Assembly (NCBI GenBank): GCA_003105285.1
Contig: PQAN01000394.1
Coordinates: forward strand, 1 to 16,202
Length of the DNA: 16,202 nt
Direction: 5' to 3'
From: Methylocystaceae bacterium
Lineage (GTDB): Bacteria > Pseudomonadota > Alphaproteobacteria > Rhizobiales > Beijerinckiaceae
Below the pieces are notes generated by a model that saw nothing but the letters and a program-made list of their open reading frames with translations, did not search any database and was not told the origin of the DNA. Shown here piece after piece: positions 1-6,089 of this stretch. The first letter of the stretch is position 1. Every line of letters begins with the position of its first letter. The position numbers and the translations under genes are program-made.

Positions 1-360
1 AATCTCATCGGCCTGCTCGAGCGCCGTCTCGACGCCATCGTCTATCGCGCCAAATTCGTGCCCACGGTCTTCGCCGCGCGCCAGTTCGTCAACCACGGCC
101 ACATCCGGGTCAACGGCAAGCGCGTCAACATCCCGTCCTATCTGGTGAAGCCGGGCGATGTGGTGGAGGTGAAGGAAAGCTCCAAGCAGGCGGTCACCGT
201 CCTCGAGTCGATCGCTCTCGCCGAGCGCGACGTGCCGGAATATTACGATGTCGACCACTCCAAGCTGACGGCCAGGCTGACCCGCGTGCCGCTGCCGTCG
301 GAAGTGCCCTATCCGGTGCAGATGGAGCCCAATCTGGTCATCGAGTTCTATTCGCGCTGA
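1..360 (+). CDS. rpsD: 30S ribosomal protein S4, C-terminal part
   Basis: Ribosomal protein S4 binds 16S rRNA early in assembly of the small subunit and helps set decoding accuracy. The reading frame is open from the first base of the window, so the N-terminal part (roughly the first 85 residues of a protein usually about 205 long) lies outside. The 119 residues seen include the S4 RNA-binding domain: RRLDAIVYRAKF, then RQFVNHGHIRVNGKRVNIPS, followed by LVKPGDVVEVKE. The protein ends in the typical IEFYSR. The TGA stop is followed by a GC-rich hairpin. No partner gene follows closely, so rpsD appears to stand alone or to end its transcript here. Identification is by recognition of the conserved S4 domain and is very secure. 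Confidence 0.97.
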   Translation, partial: NLIGLLERRLDAIVYRAKFVPTVFAARQFVNHGHIRVNGKRVNIPSYLVKPGDVVEVKESSKQAVTVLESIALAERDVPEYYDVDHSKLTARLTRVPLPSEVPYPVQMEPNLVIEFYSR

Positions 361-377
361 GTTTGCAGACGGTTTTG

Positions 378-400
378 GGGATCGTCGTCGCGGCGATCCC
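378..400 (+). terminator. Hairpin after rpsD, possible terminator
   Basis: Eighteen bases past the rpsD stop, gggatcgtcg (378-387) can pair with cggcgatccc (391-400), giving a 10-bp stem with one G-U pair and a 3-base loop. It is followed by taagaaaagg with no run of T, so it is not a classical intrinsic terminator. It may instead mark the 3' end of the rpsD mRNA after Rho-dependent termination. Confidence 0.4.
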
Positions 401-431
401 TAAGAAAAGGTCGAAAGACCACAGTACCCGC

Positions 432-476
432 CCTCATGCCGAGGAGGCTCCGAAGGGGCCGTCTCGAAGCACGAGG
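432..476 (+). repeat. 45-base palindromic intergenic repeat, copy 1
   Basis: This element starts cctcatgccgaggagg and ends gtctcgaagcacgagg. It matches the reverse complement of 507-551 at 35 of 45 positions. The ends themselves are partly self-complementary (cctcat/cctcg versus cgagg). I recall similar cctcatcctgaggagc...gtctcgaaggacgagg elements scattered between genes in many Hyphomicrobiales genomes, but I cannot confirm that here. It has no coding potential. Confidence 0.7.
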
Positions 477-506
477 GCGAGTTTCGGATTCCCGGTATGA
501 AGGTTT

Positions 507-551
507 CCTCGTCTTTCGAGACGCGCGCTTCGCGGGCTCCTCAGGATGAGG
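507..551 (-). repeat. 45-base palindromic intergenic repeat, copy 2 (inverted)
   Basis: Read on the minus strand this begins cctcatcctgaggagccc and ends gtctcgaaagacgagg. It is inverted relative to copy 1 and separated from it by 30 bases. Together the two copies could fold a transcript crossing 432-551 into one long stem-loop with mismatches. The rest of the rpsD-dsbA gap (about 552-683) shows only a TAAAAT at 640-645 that could be a -10 box for the next gene, with no convincing -35. Confidence 0.7.
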
Positions 552-683
552 AAACATTCGCCCGATCGCCTTGCAAATCAAATTGCTAGACCTCCGACTT
601 GGCGCGTCCCTCTCGATGCGGGTCGATTTCCCAAAAACGTAAAATGCTCTATGGTCGCGCCGTTCGCGATTCACGGAGCGGCC

Positions 684-1337
684 ATGTCAGCCTTCGAATT
701 TCTCGTTTCCCGTCGCGCGGCTGTCGCCGGCGGCGCTGCCATTTTCCTCGGCGTCGTGGCGCCGGCTTTCGCCGAGAAGGCTTCGAGCGGCAAGGTCGCG
801 ATCGACGAACTCCTCGCGCCCAATGCTCTGCCGGATGTCGTCGAGGGCAAGGCCGACGCCCCGGTCACCATTATCGAATACGCCTCGATGACCTGCAGCC
901 ATTGCGCGGCCTTCCATCGCGACGTCTATCCGGCCTTGAAGAAGAAATATATCGAGACCGGCAAGGTGAAATTCGTCCTGCGCGAATTCCCGCTCGACCC
1001 GCTGGCGACGGCGGCGTTCATGCTGGCGCGCAATTCGGGCGACAAGCGCGACGCGGTCGTCGACCTGCTGTTCGCGCAGCAGAAGAATTGGGCCTTCGTC
1101 GACAAGCCGCTCGACGGCCTGGCCAATGTGCTCAAGCAGACCGGGCTCGGGCAGGAGGCTTTCCAGGCCACGCTGAAGGATCAGCAGCTCTACGAGAATG
1201 TGAACAAGATCCGCGACCGCGCGGCGGAAAAGTTCGGCGTCAACTCCACGCCGACCTTCTTCATCAATGGCGACAAATACGGCGGCGAGATCGGCGAGGC
1301 CGATCTCGACAAGATCATCGCCGAGAAATCGAAATAG
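684..1337 (+). CDS. DsbA-family periplasmic thiol:disulfide oxidoreductase
   Basis: This is a thioredoxin-fold protein that most likely introduces or shuffles disulfide bonds in exported proteins. Of 217 residues, 1-30 form an export signal (SRR followed by a hydrophobic stretch and an APAFA cleavage site). The twin arginine raises the possibility of Tat export. The redox motif CSHC is at 71-74 inside EYASMTCSHCAAFH, and the cis-proline loop STP is at 188-190. There are no other cysteines. The middle part is the helical insert of the DsbA/Com1-like group. I chose the ATG at 684 because GGAG lies just upstream and the signal peptide begins at once; an in-frame ATG at 651 would add 11 residues. 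It stands alone, ending against a terminator shared with recR. CSHC differs from the CPHC of classical DsbA, so a reductase or isomerase role cannot be excluded. Confidence 0.88.
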   Translation: MSAFEFLVSRRAAVAGGAAIFLGVVAPAFAEKASSGKVAIDELLAPNALPDVVEGKADAPVTIIEYASMTCSHCAAFHRDVYPALKKKYIETGKVKFVLREFPLDPLATAAFMLARNSGDKRDAVVDLLFAQQKNWAFVDKPLDGLANVLKQTGLGQEAFQATLKDQQLYENVNKIRDRAAEKFGVNSTPTFFINGDKYGGEIGEADLDKIIAEKSK

Positions 1338-1346
1338 GCCGAAGAG

Positions 1347-1364
1347 GCGAGCCTTCGGGCTCGC
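1347..1364. terminator. UUCG-capped bidirectional hairpin between dsbA-like gene and recR
   Basis: gcgagcc (1347-1353), loop ttcg, ggctcgc (1358-1364): a perfect 7-bp GC-rich stem with an especially stable tetraloop, followed by atttcg on the plus strand. It sits in the 44-base gap between two converging stop codons and can fold on either transcript. The U-tract is short, so its strength is uncertain. Confidence 0.6.
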
Positions 1365-1381
1365 ATTTCGTCCGCGCCGCA

Positions 1382-1987
1382 TCAGAACACAGTCCGCCGC
1401 TCCAGCGCGGCGGCGAGCGTGCCCTCGTCGAGATAGTCGAGCTCGCCGCCGACCGGCACGCCATGCGCGAGCCGGGTCGTCTTCACGCCGAGCGGCGCCA
1501 GCAGGTCGGCGAGGTAATGCGCCGTCGTCTGCCCGTCGACGGTGGCGTTGACGGCGATGATCGCCTCGCGAATCCGGCCCTCATGAATGCGTTCGACGAG
1601 GCTCGCGATGTTGAGCTCGCTCGGGCCGACGCCGTCGAGCGGCGAGAGCACGCCGCCGAGCACATGATAGCGCGCGGCGAGCAGGCCGGCGCGCTCCAGC
1701 GCCCAGAGATCGGCCACGGTTTCGACGACGACGAGAATCCCCTGGTCGCGTCGCGGGTCGTTGCAGATCGTGCAGGGGTCGCTGGTGTCGATATTGCCGC
1801 AGACAGAGCAGGTGAGAATGCGCTCATGCGCGACGCGCATCGCCTCGCCGAGCGGTCCGAGCAGCTCCTCTCGCTTGCGCATGAGATGCAGCACGGCGCG
1901 CCGCGCCGAGCGCGGCCCGAGTCCGGGCAGGCGGGCCAATAATTGGACGAGACGTTCGATTTCCGGGCCGGCGATGCGTTCGGCCAT
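1382..1987 (-). CDS. recR: Recombination mediator RecR
   Basis: RecR works with RecO (and RecF) to load RecA onto SSB-coated single-stranded DNA at gaps. The 201 residues match the usual length of about 200. In order are a helix-hairpin-helix region (RLPGLGPRSARRAVLHLM, about 20-37), a four-cysteine zinc finger (C60, C63, C72, C75 in CSVCGNIDTSDPCTIC), and a Toprim domain (ILVVVET..., then YHVLGGVLSPLDGVGP at about 108-123). A C-terminal segment contains GVPVGGELDYLDEGTL. The ATG at 1987 gives the typical MA-RIAGPEIERL start; only a weak AGGGA lies about 13 bases upstream. It is the last gene of the ffs-dnaX-ybaB-recR group, 92 bases after ybaB. That spacer holds a long stem-loop that could tune recR expression. 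Confidence 0.97.
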   Translation of the reverse strand: MAERIAGPEIERLVQLLARLPGLGPRSARRAVLHLMRKREELLGPLGEAMRVAHERILTCSVCGNIDTSDPCTICNDPRRDQGILVVVETVADLWALERAGLLAARYHVLGGVLSPLDGVGPSELNIASLVERIHEGRIREAIIAVNATVDGQTTAHYLADLLAPLGVKTTRLAHGVPVGGELDYLDEGTLAAALERRTVF

Positions 1988-2023
1988 TGTCGTTTCAGGT
2001 TCCCTCGGTGCGTCAGGCGATGG

Positions 2024-2073
2024 GGGCGGTCGGCAGTCGGCTCGTCCACTGGCGACTGCCTCTTGGACCGCCC
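2024..2073 (-). other. Long stem-loop in ybaB-recR spacer
   Basis: gggcggtc (2024-2031) pairs with gaccgccc (2066-2073), and ggcagtcg (2032-2039) pairs with cgactgcc (2053-2060). This gives 16 perfect base pairs interrupted only by a 5-base bulge (2061-2065), with a 13-base loop. On the minus-strand mRNA it starts 6 bases after the ybaB stop and ends about 36 bases before the recR start. There is no U-tract after it, so it looks more like an attenuating or processing structure than a terminator. Confidence 0.7.
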
Positions 2074-2079
2074 GTCCGA

Positions 2080-2403
2080 TCAAAACGGCAGTTTCAGTCC
2101 GGGCGGCAACTGCAGTCCGCCGGTGACGGCCTTCATCTTCTCGGTCACGGCCTCCTCGGCCTTGACGCGAGCCTGCGCATGGGCGGTGACGATCAGGTCC
2201 TCGACGATGTCGCTTTCGTCCGGCTTCAGCAGGCTCGGATCGATCTTCACATGCTGCAGCGCGCCCTTGGCGGTGAGCGTCACCTTGACGAGTCCGCCGC
2301 CGGCCTCCCCCTCGACCAGCGTCTGATCGAGTTCGGCCTGAACCTCGCCCATTTTGGCCTGCATGGCTTGCGCCTGCTTCATCAATCCCATGAAGTCGAG
2401 CAT
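2080..2403 (-). CDS. ybaB: YbaB/EbfC nucleoid-associated protein
   Basis: This small DNA-binding protein forms tweezer-like dimers and is found beside dnaX and recR in very many bacteria. Its exact role is unsettled; links to nucleoid structure and DNA repair have been proposed. Its 107 residues are a normal length. The N-terminal helix DFMGLMKQAQAMQAKMGEVQAEL and the following VEGEAGGGLVKVTLTAKGALQ...IDPSLL strands are the family signature, with a helical KAEEAVTEKMKAVTGGL tail. A good ribosome site (aggaga) lies 7-8 bases before the ATG. It follows dnaX by 95 bases and precedes recR by 92, and is probably on one transcript with both. Confidence 0.95.
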   Translation of the reverse strand: MLDFMGLMKQAQAMQAKMGEVQAELDQTLVEGEAGGGLVKVTLTAKGALQHVKIDPSLLKPDESDIVEDLIVTAHAQARVKAEEAVTEKMKAVTGGLQLPPGLKLPF

Positions 2404-2473
2404 CGTGTTTTCTCCTGTCTATCGGCGCGAACGACTGTCCCCGCTGCGGAGCGAGTGAGGGCCGAGGGGGTAT

Positions 2474-2495
2474 GAGGCGCAGCGGCGAGCGCCTC
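2474..2495 (-). other. Stem-loop just after the dnaX stop
   Basis: gaggcgc (2474-2480) and gcgcctc (2489-2495) form a perfect 7-bp stem with an 8-base loop, 3 bases beyond the dnaX stop codon on the minus strand. No U-run follows, so read-through into ybaB is likely. It may act as a 3' barrier or processing site between dnaX and ybaB. Confidence 0.5.
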
Positions 2496-2498
2496 TCC

Positions 2499-4376
2499 TC
2501 AATCGTCGTAAGGCTCCTCGTCGTTGTCATAGTTCAATTCGGCGCCGGGCGCCGGGCTCGGTTCGATCTCCTTACCGCGCACCGCGACGATCTCGGCGCC
2601 CGGAAAGCGCGCCAAAATGCCCGCGACGAGCGGATCGGCCTCTATGCCGGAGCGCTTTTCGCTCTCCCGCGCGGCGGCCTGCTCTCGAAGCGTCGGCGCG
2701 CCGCCGCTCGTCGCCAGGGCGACGAGCCAGCGCGCGCCGGTCCAGTCCTGCAATTTCTGCATCAAGGTCTGGGCGAGGCGCTGCGAGCCTCCTGGCGCGA
2801 GCTCGAATTCGATGCGGCCTTGCTCGAACCGCACCAGCCTGACGTCGGTCTCGAGGGCGATCTTCAATTGCACATCCCGCTTTTCGCCGGCGAGCGCGAC
2901 GAGCGCGGGGAAGTCGGGAATCGTCGTCTCCATCCGCGCCGGGGCGGGGTCGGCGCGCGAAGCATCCTGGCGCGGCGCGGCGGAGGCGCGCGCGCCGCCG
3001 CCCGCCGCTCCGACGGTCCGCGCCGGGACGAGCGAGATGGCGGAGCTCGGCGGGGTGGCGCCGGATTGCGCCGGGAGCGGACGTCCGGCGCCGGCCTTGG
3101 ACGCGTCCTGTCCGAAACCGAGCCGCCGCAACGCCTCCTCCGGGGACGGCAGCTCGGCCGCATGGGCGAGGCGCACGAGCACCATGTCGGCGCTCGCCAA
3201 GGGACGCTGCGAGCCGCGCAATTCGTCGACGCCCTTCATGAGAATCTGCCAGGCGCGCGTCAGCGCCGGCACCGAGAGCTTCTCAGCCGCCGCCGCGCCG
3301 CGCCGCCTCTCCTCCTGCGTCAGGGCGGAGGATTGCGCAGTATCCGGCGCGAGCTTCAGCCGCGTGGCGAGATGGGTGAATTCGGCGAGCTCCAGCAGCA
3401 CCTGCGCCGGATCGGCCCCGCCGTTGTACTGGTCCTCGAGCAGGGCGAGAGCGGCGGCGATGTCGCCCTTCATCGCCGCCTCGAACAGATCGATGACGCG
3501 CGTCTTGTCGGCGACGCCGAGCATGAGGCGCAGATCCTCGGCCGCGATCGCGCCGCCGCCATGCGCCGCCCCATGGGCGATCGCCTGATCGAGCAGAGAC
3601 AGGGCGTCGCGCGCCGAGCCCTCCGCCGCGCGGGCGATCATCGCCAAGGCTTCGTCTTCGATTCTCACATGTTCGAAACCGCAGATTTTGCGCAAATGTT
3701 CGGCGAGCGCGCCGGCGTCGATGCGGCGCAGGTCGAAGCGCTGGCAGCGCGAGCGCACCGTGACCGGCACCTTGTCGATCTCGGTGGTGGCGAAGATGAA
3801 CTTCACATGCTCCGGCGGCTCCTCGAGCGTCTTCAGCAAGCCGTTGAAAGCCGCCTTGGAGAGCATATGCACTTCGTCGACGATATAGACCTTGGTGCGC
3901 GCCATCACCGGGCGGTAGCGGGCGTTGTCGATGATCTCGCGCACATCGTCGATGCCGGTGTGCGAGGCGGCGTCCATCTCCAGCACGTCGACATGGCGCG
4001 AATCGATGATCGCCTGACAATGCACGCCGAGCTCGTCCATATGGATCGTCGGCTTGTCCACGGCCGGACGGCCGTCTTTCGCCGGCAGTTCATAGTTGAA
4101 GGCGCGAGCGAGGATACGGGCCGTCGTCGTCTTGCCGACGCCGCGCACGCCGGTCAGCAGATAGGCCTGATGGATACGGTCGAGGTCGAAGGCGTTCTGC
4201 AGCGTGCGCACCATCGGCTCCTGGCCGATGAGGTCCGCAAAGCCGGACGGCCGGTATTTTCGCGCCAGCACGCGATAGGCGCCGCTCGGCCCCTCCGCCG
4301 CCGTCCGGGATTCGGCCGGAAGCGGGCTGTCGTTACGGGCGACGGATGGCGTGTCGCGCGGATGCTCGTCGTCCAT
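2499..4376 (-). CDS. dnaX: DNA polymerase III subunit tau/gamma
   Basis: DnaX is the ATPase motor of the clamp loader; the long tau form also ties polymerase cores and DnaB helicase together. The protein has 625 residues. A charged, disordered leader (1-33) precedes the conserved YRVLARKYRP. The Walker A box GVRGVGKT is at 76-83, Walker B VYIVDEVH at about 163-170, and the SRC arginine-finger motif at 209-211. EGSARDALSLLDQA is the sensor-2 region. A low-complexity Ala/Pro/Arg linker (about 420-490) leads to the C-terminal tau domain. Only one of the four zinc-site cysteines of E. coli DnaX remains (C120). I see no A-AAA-AAG-type slippery stretch, so a frameshifted gamma form is not suggested. 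The ATG lies 24 bases downstream of the SRP RNA; no strong ribosome site is visible, so the exact start is less certain. Confidence 0.97.
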   Translation of the reverse strand: MDDEHPRDTPSVARNDSPLPAESRTAAEGPSGAYRVLARKYRPSGFADLIGQEPMVRTLQNAFDLDRIHQAYLLTGVRGVGKTTTARILARAFNYELPAKDGRPAVDKPTIHMDELGVHCQAIIDSRHVDVLEMDAASHTGIDDVREIIDNARYRPVMARTKVYIVDEVHMLSKAAFNGLLKTLEEPPEHVKFIFATTEIDKVPVTVRSRCQRFDLRRIDAGALAEHLRKICGFEHVRIEDEALAMIARAAEGSARDALSLLDQAIAHGAAHGGGAIAAEDLRLMLGVADKTRVIDLFEAAMKGDIAAALALLEDQYNGGADPAQVLLELAEFTHLATRLKLAPDTAQSSALTQEERRRGAAAAEKLSVPALTRAWQILMKGVDELRGSQRPLASADMVLVRLAHAAELPSPEEALRRLGFGQDASKAGAGRPLPAQSGATPPSSAISLVPARTVGAAGGGARASAAPRQDASRADPAPARMETTIPDFPALVALAGEKRDVQLKIALETDVRLVRFEQGRIEFELAPGGSQRLAQTLMQKLQDWTGARWLVALATSGGAPTLREQAAARESEKRSGIEADPLVAGILARFPGAEIVAVRGKEIEPSPAPGAELNYDNDEEPYDD

Positions 4377-4399
4377 CTTGCCGCCCGAACGGTCGCGAA

Positions 4400-4498
4400 A
4401 GTGGGAGGCTGGACGAAGACCCGCCCGGTCTCGTTAGGGCTGCTTCCTTCCGGACCTGACCCGGTTGGCGAGTGGAGCGTCCACCGCCAACCTCCCGC
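4400..4498 (-). ncRNA. ffs: Signal recognition particle RNA (4.5S, small bacterial type)
   Basis: The minus strand carries the near-invariant SRP core: ggtcaggtccggaagg followed by aagcagcc (4438-4461). This is the tetraloop and Ffh-binding asymmetric loop of helix 8. The outer arms also pair: gggagg (minus, at 4491-4496) with cctccc (minus, at 4403-4408), with ttggcg/cgtcca-type pairing inside. The length is about 95-100 nt, as in other proteobacteria. The RNA binds Ffh and targets nascent membrane and secreted proteins to FtsY and the translocon. Its 3' end lies only about 25 bases before the dnaX start, with no terminator between. End positions are estimates, good to a few bases. Confidence 0.95.
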
Positions 4499-4502
4499 GC
4501 CC

Positions 4503-4531
4503 TATGTGGCAAAACTCCGGGGCCGGCGCAA
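4503..4531 (-). promoter_or_regulatory. Candidate ffs promoter
   Basis: On the minus strand ttgcgc (4526-4531) lies 17 bases upstream of cacata (4503-4508), whose end is 6 bases before the gggagg that opens the SRP RNA. Spacing and placement fit a sigma-70 promoter, though both boxes are weak matches. It would also serve dnaX if transcription runs on. Confidence 0.5.
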
Positions 4532-4533
4532 GG

Positions 4534-4561
4534 GTGCAAGACGCGCTCTGTGCAAGACGCG
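4534..4561. repeat. 12-bp direct repeat upstream of ffs promoter
   Basis: gtgcaagacgcg occurs at 4534-4545 and again, unchanged, at 4550-4561 (period 16). On the minus strand each copy contains cttgca, itself a possible -35. The pair abuts the candidate ffs promoter and could be an activator site or duplicated promoter part. Confidence 0.55.
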
Positions 4562-4732
4562 GCACACGCAGCGGACTCCCGCGCCGCTCGGGGCTCGCCG
4601 CGGGACGCCTTCCTCTCCGGCGCGCTCGCCCTATGAATAGATTGCGAGACAAAAGCCCGAGAACATTCGTGAGAACGACGTTACGCGAATTTTTCTCATC
4701 CCGCGCCTCCCCGCGCGCGTAGGGGACGACAT

Positions 4733-4749
4733 TCTTTCGAACGGAAAGA
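4733..4749 (+). promoter_or_regulatory. Inverted repeat over the ribosome site of the Crp/Fnr gene
   Basis: tctttc (4733-4738), gaacg, gaaaga (4744-4749): perfect 6-bp arms ending 6 bases before the ATG at 4756. The right arm contains ggaaaga, the only plausible Shine-Dalgarno sequence. It could be an operator for autoregulation or an mRNA hairpin hiding the ribosome site. Further upstream (4562-4732) I see only a weak hairpin followed by ttttt (4665-4694) and no clear promoter. Confidence 0.35.
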
Positions 4750-4755
4750 TCGCCG

Positions 4756-5475
4756 ATGAATGAAAACGCCGTTTTGCGTCGGCCGCCGGCCGAGAAGTAC
4801 GATCCATTCGCCGGCATGGACGCGCTCGCGACGCCGATCAGGCGCCGTCGCGGGGAGATCGTCCATGATGGAGAGCGCGGCTCCCGCTACTTGTATCGGG
4901 TGGCGGCGGGCGCGGCGCGGCGCTGCGCCTTGCAGGCGGATGGCCGCCGGCGCATTCTGGATCTGCTGTTCCCCGGCGATTTCTTCGGCTTCGGAGAAAA
5001 CGGCGAGACGGCCACGACGATCGAGGCGCTCGTCGACGGGACGATCGTGCTGCGCTATCCGCGCCGCGAGATCGAGGCGCTCGCCGACGCCGATCCGCCC
5101 ACGGCGCGCGCCATTCGCGGCATGGCCTTCGCGACGATTTCCCGGCTCGAGACGCAGATATCGCTGCTCGGCCGCGTCAATGCGGTCGAGAAGGTCGGCG
5201 CGTTTCTGCTCGCGCTCGAGGAACGGCAAAACGCCGGCGGCGACAGGCTGACCTTGCCGGTGTCGCGTTGCGACATCGGTGATTTCCTCGCCCTTTCGCC
5301 CGAGACGGTCAGCCGGTCGCTGTCCTCGCTGGAGCGGCGCGGGGCGATCAGCTTCGCCGCGCCGCGCGACGTCGACATCGTGGATCGTATCGCGCTGCGC
5401 GAGCGAATCGTGAAACGCGAGCGCGCCAGGCCCGCACGCGTCGTGAGAAAGCGCAAACGCAAGCCGCCGCGCTGA
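4756..5475 (+). CDS. Crp/Fnr-family transcription regulator (FixK-like HTH)
   Basis: This is a 239-residue DNA-binding regulator. Residues about 20-115 form the cyclic-nucleotide-binding-like barrel (DLLFPGDFFGFGENGE at about 69-84). A dimerization helix follows at about 115-150, and a winged helix-turn-helix at about 167-200: LPVSRCDIGDFLALSPETVSRSLSSLERRG, with ETVSR as recognition helix. It lacks the N-terminal cysteine cluster that holds the Fe-S centre in Fnr, which puts it nearer FixK. Only Cys57 and Cys172 are present; Cys172 lies in the DNA-binding domain. Residues 217-239 are an unusual Arg/Lys-rich tail. It is transcribed away from ffs-dnaX and converges on the phasin gene. Effector and targets cannot be read from the sequence; a role in oxygen, redox or stress response is inferred from family. 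Confidence 0.88.
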   Translation: MNENAVLRRPPAEKYDPFAGMDALATPIRRRRGEIVHDGERGSRYLYRVAAGAARRCALQADGRRRILDLLFPGDFFGFGENGETATTIEALVDGTIVLRYPRREIEALADADPPTARAIRGMAFATISRLETQISLLGRVNAVEKVGAFLLALEERQNAGGDRLTLPVSRCDIGDFLALSPETVSRSLSSLERRGAISFAAPRDVDIVDRIALRERIVKRERARPARVVRKRKRKPPR

Positions 5476-5492
5476 GCCGAAGCCGTCAGCGC
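5469..5492. terminator. Hairpin spanning two converging stop codons
   Basis: gcgctga (5469-5475) and tcagcgc (5486-5492) form a perfect 7-bp stem around a 10-base loop. The TGA stop of the Crp/Fnr gene lies in one arm and the phasin stop (complement of tca) in the other. There is no strong T-run on either side, so bidirectional termination is plausible but not proven. Confidence 0.4.
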
Positions 5493-5917
5493 TGCTGCTT
5501 TGCGGCGCTCTCGGTTCTGGAGACGAACTGCTCGCTTTGATGCTGGACCTCGGACAGCGCCTTGTCGGTCGTCTCGGACGCGGATTTGGCCGCCGCCTCG
5601 CTCGCGTTCTGCGCCGTGACGAAGGCTTCCCTCGCCAGATTGGAGCAGAGCTCGCCGACCTTAGACGCGCGCGCGATGAAATCGCCATAGGTCGTCCTGG
5701 CGAATTCGGACTGCAGTTGGATGATGTCGTCGAGCTTCTGGACGCGCAGCAGCTTTTCGAAGAAGGCGCGGCTATTGTCGAAGGATTGTCTCGAATAATC
5801 GGTCGCTTCGGCCGCGATCGCCCGCAGCCCCTTCGCCGTCGAATTCGTCGCCGAGCTCACGATATCGAACTGTTGCTTGCCGAGCTCTCTCATATCGTCG
5901 AAGTTGAGATTTGCCAT
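5486..5917 (-). CDS. Phasin (polyhydroxyalkanoate granule-associated protein)
   Basis: This is a 143-residue, largely helical protein of the Phasin_2 type that coats intracellular polyhydroxybutyrate granules and controls their number and size. Typical features are NFDDMRELGKQQFD, a long amphipathic helix region (about 20-110) with FEKLLRVQKLDDIIQLQSEF and TYGDFIARASKVGEL, and an Ala/Ser/Gln-rich tail. I chose the ATG at 5917 because gggagga precedes it by 7 bases; the open frame extends upstream but without phasin-like sequence. Its 172-base upstream gap has tatatc as a possible -10, an A7 tract, and TGC-containing motifs (tgcaatgcaa on the minus strand). These are of the kind PhaR-type repressors bind, which is speculative. 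It is separate from addA and probably has its own promoter. Confidence 0.88.
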   Translation of the reverse strand: MANLNFDDMRELGKQQFDIVSSATNSTAKGLRAIAAEATDYSRQSFDNSRAFFEKLLRVQKLDDIIQLQSEFARTTYGDFIARASKVGELCSNLAREAFVTAQNASEAAAKSASETTDKALSEVQHQSEQFVSRTESAAKQQR

Positions 5918-6089
5918 CGGTTGTCCTCCCGACCGCGAGGCGTTGCAGACGCGATATAGCGCCGCCGCTCGCGCGAACCGCGTTTTTTTGCATTGCGAGG
6001 CGCATCTTCGGGAATCGACGGTTCGAAGACAAATCCGGGAAATCACGTAGCGGATCGTCTGGTCGGCCGAGCCGAATGCGCGGTCGGCT

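Noticed and set aside
599..1942. Plus-strand open frame of 447 codons across the dsbA-like gene and recR.
   Set aside because: It is out of frame with the DsbA-like protein, crosses the terminator and recR, and has shadow-like composition.
2472..4640. Open frame of 722 codons on the plus strand opposite dnaX.
   Set aside because: Antisense shadow of a GC-rich gene: Arg-rich, no domains, and it runs through the SRP RNA. dnaX on the other strand is unmistakable.
4665..4694. Stem (attcg/cgaat with inner aacg/cgtt) followed by ttttt, resembling an intrinsic terminator on the plus strand.
   Set aside because: The stem is broken by an internal loop and no plus-strand gene or promoter lies upstream for it to terminate; noted only as a feature of the Crp/Fnr leader region.
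5960..5990. cgcgaaccgcg followed by seven T on the plus strand, a terminator look-alike.
   Set aside because: Only a 4-bp stem, and no plus-strand transcript is expected there; the A-tract on the minus strand more likely belongs to the phasin promoter region.
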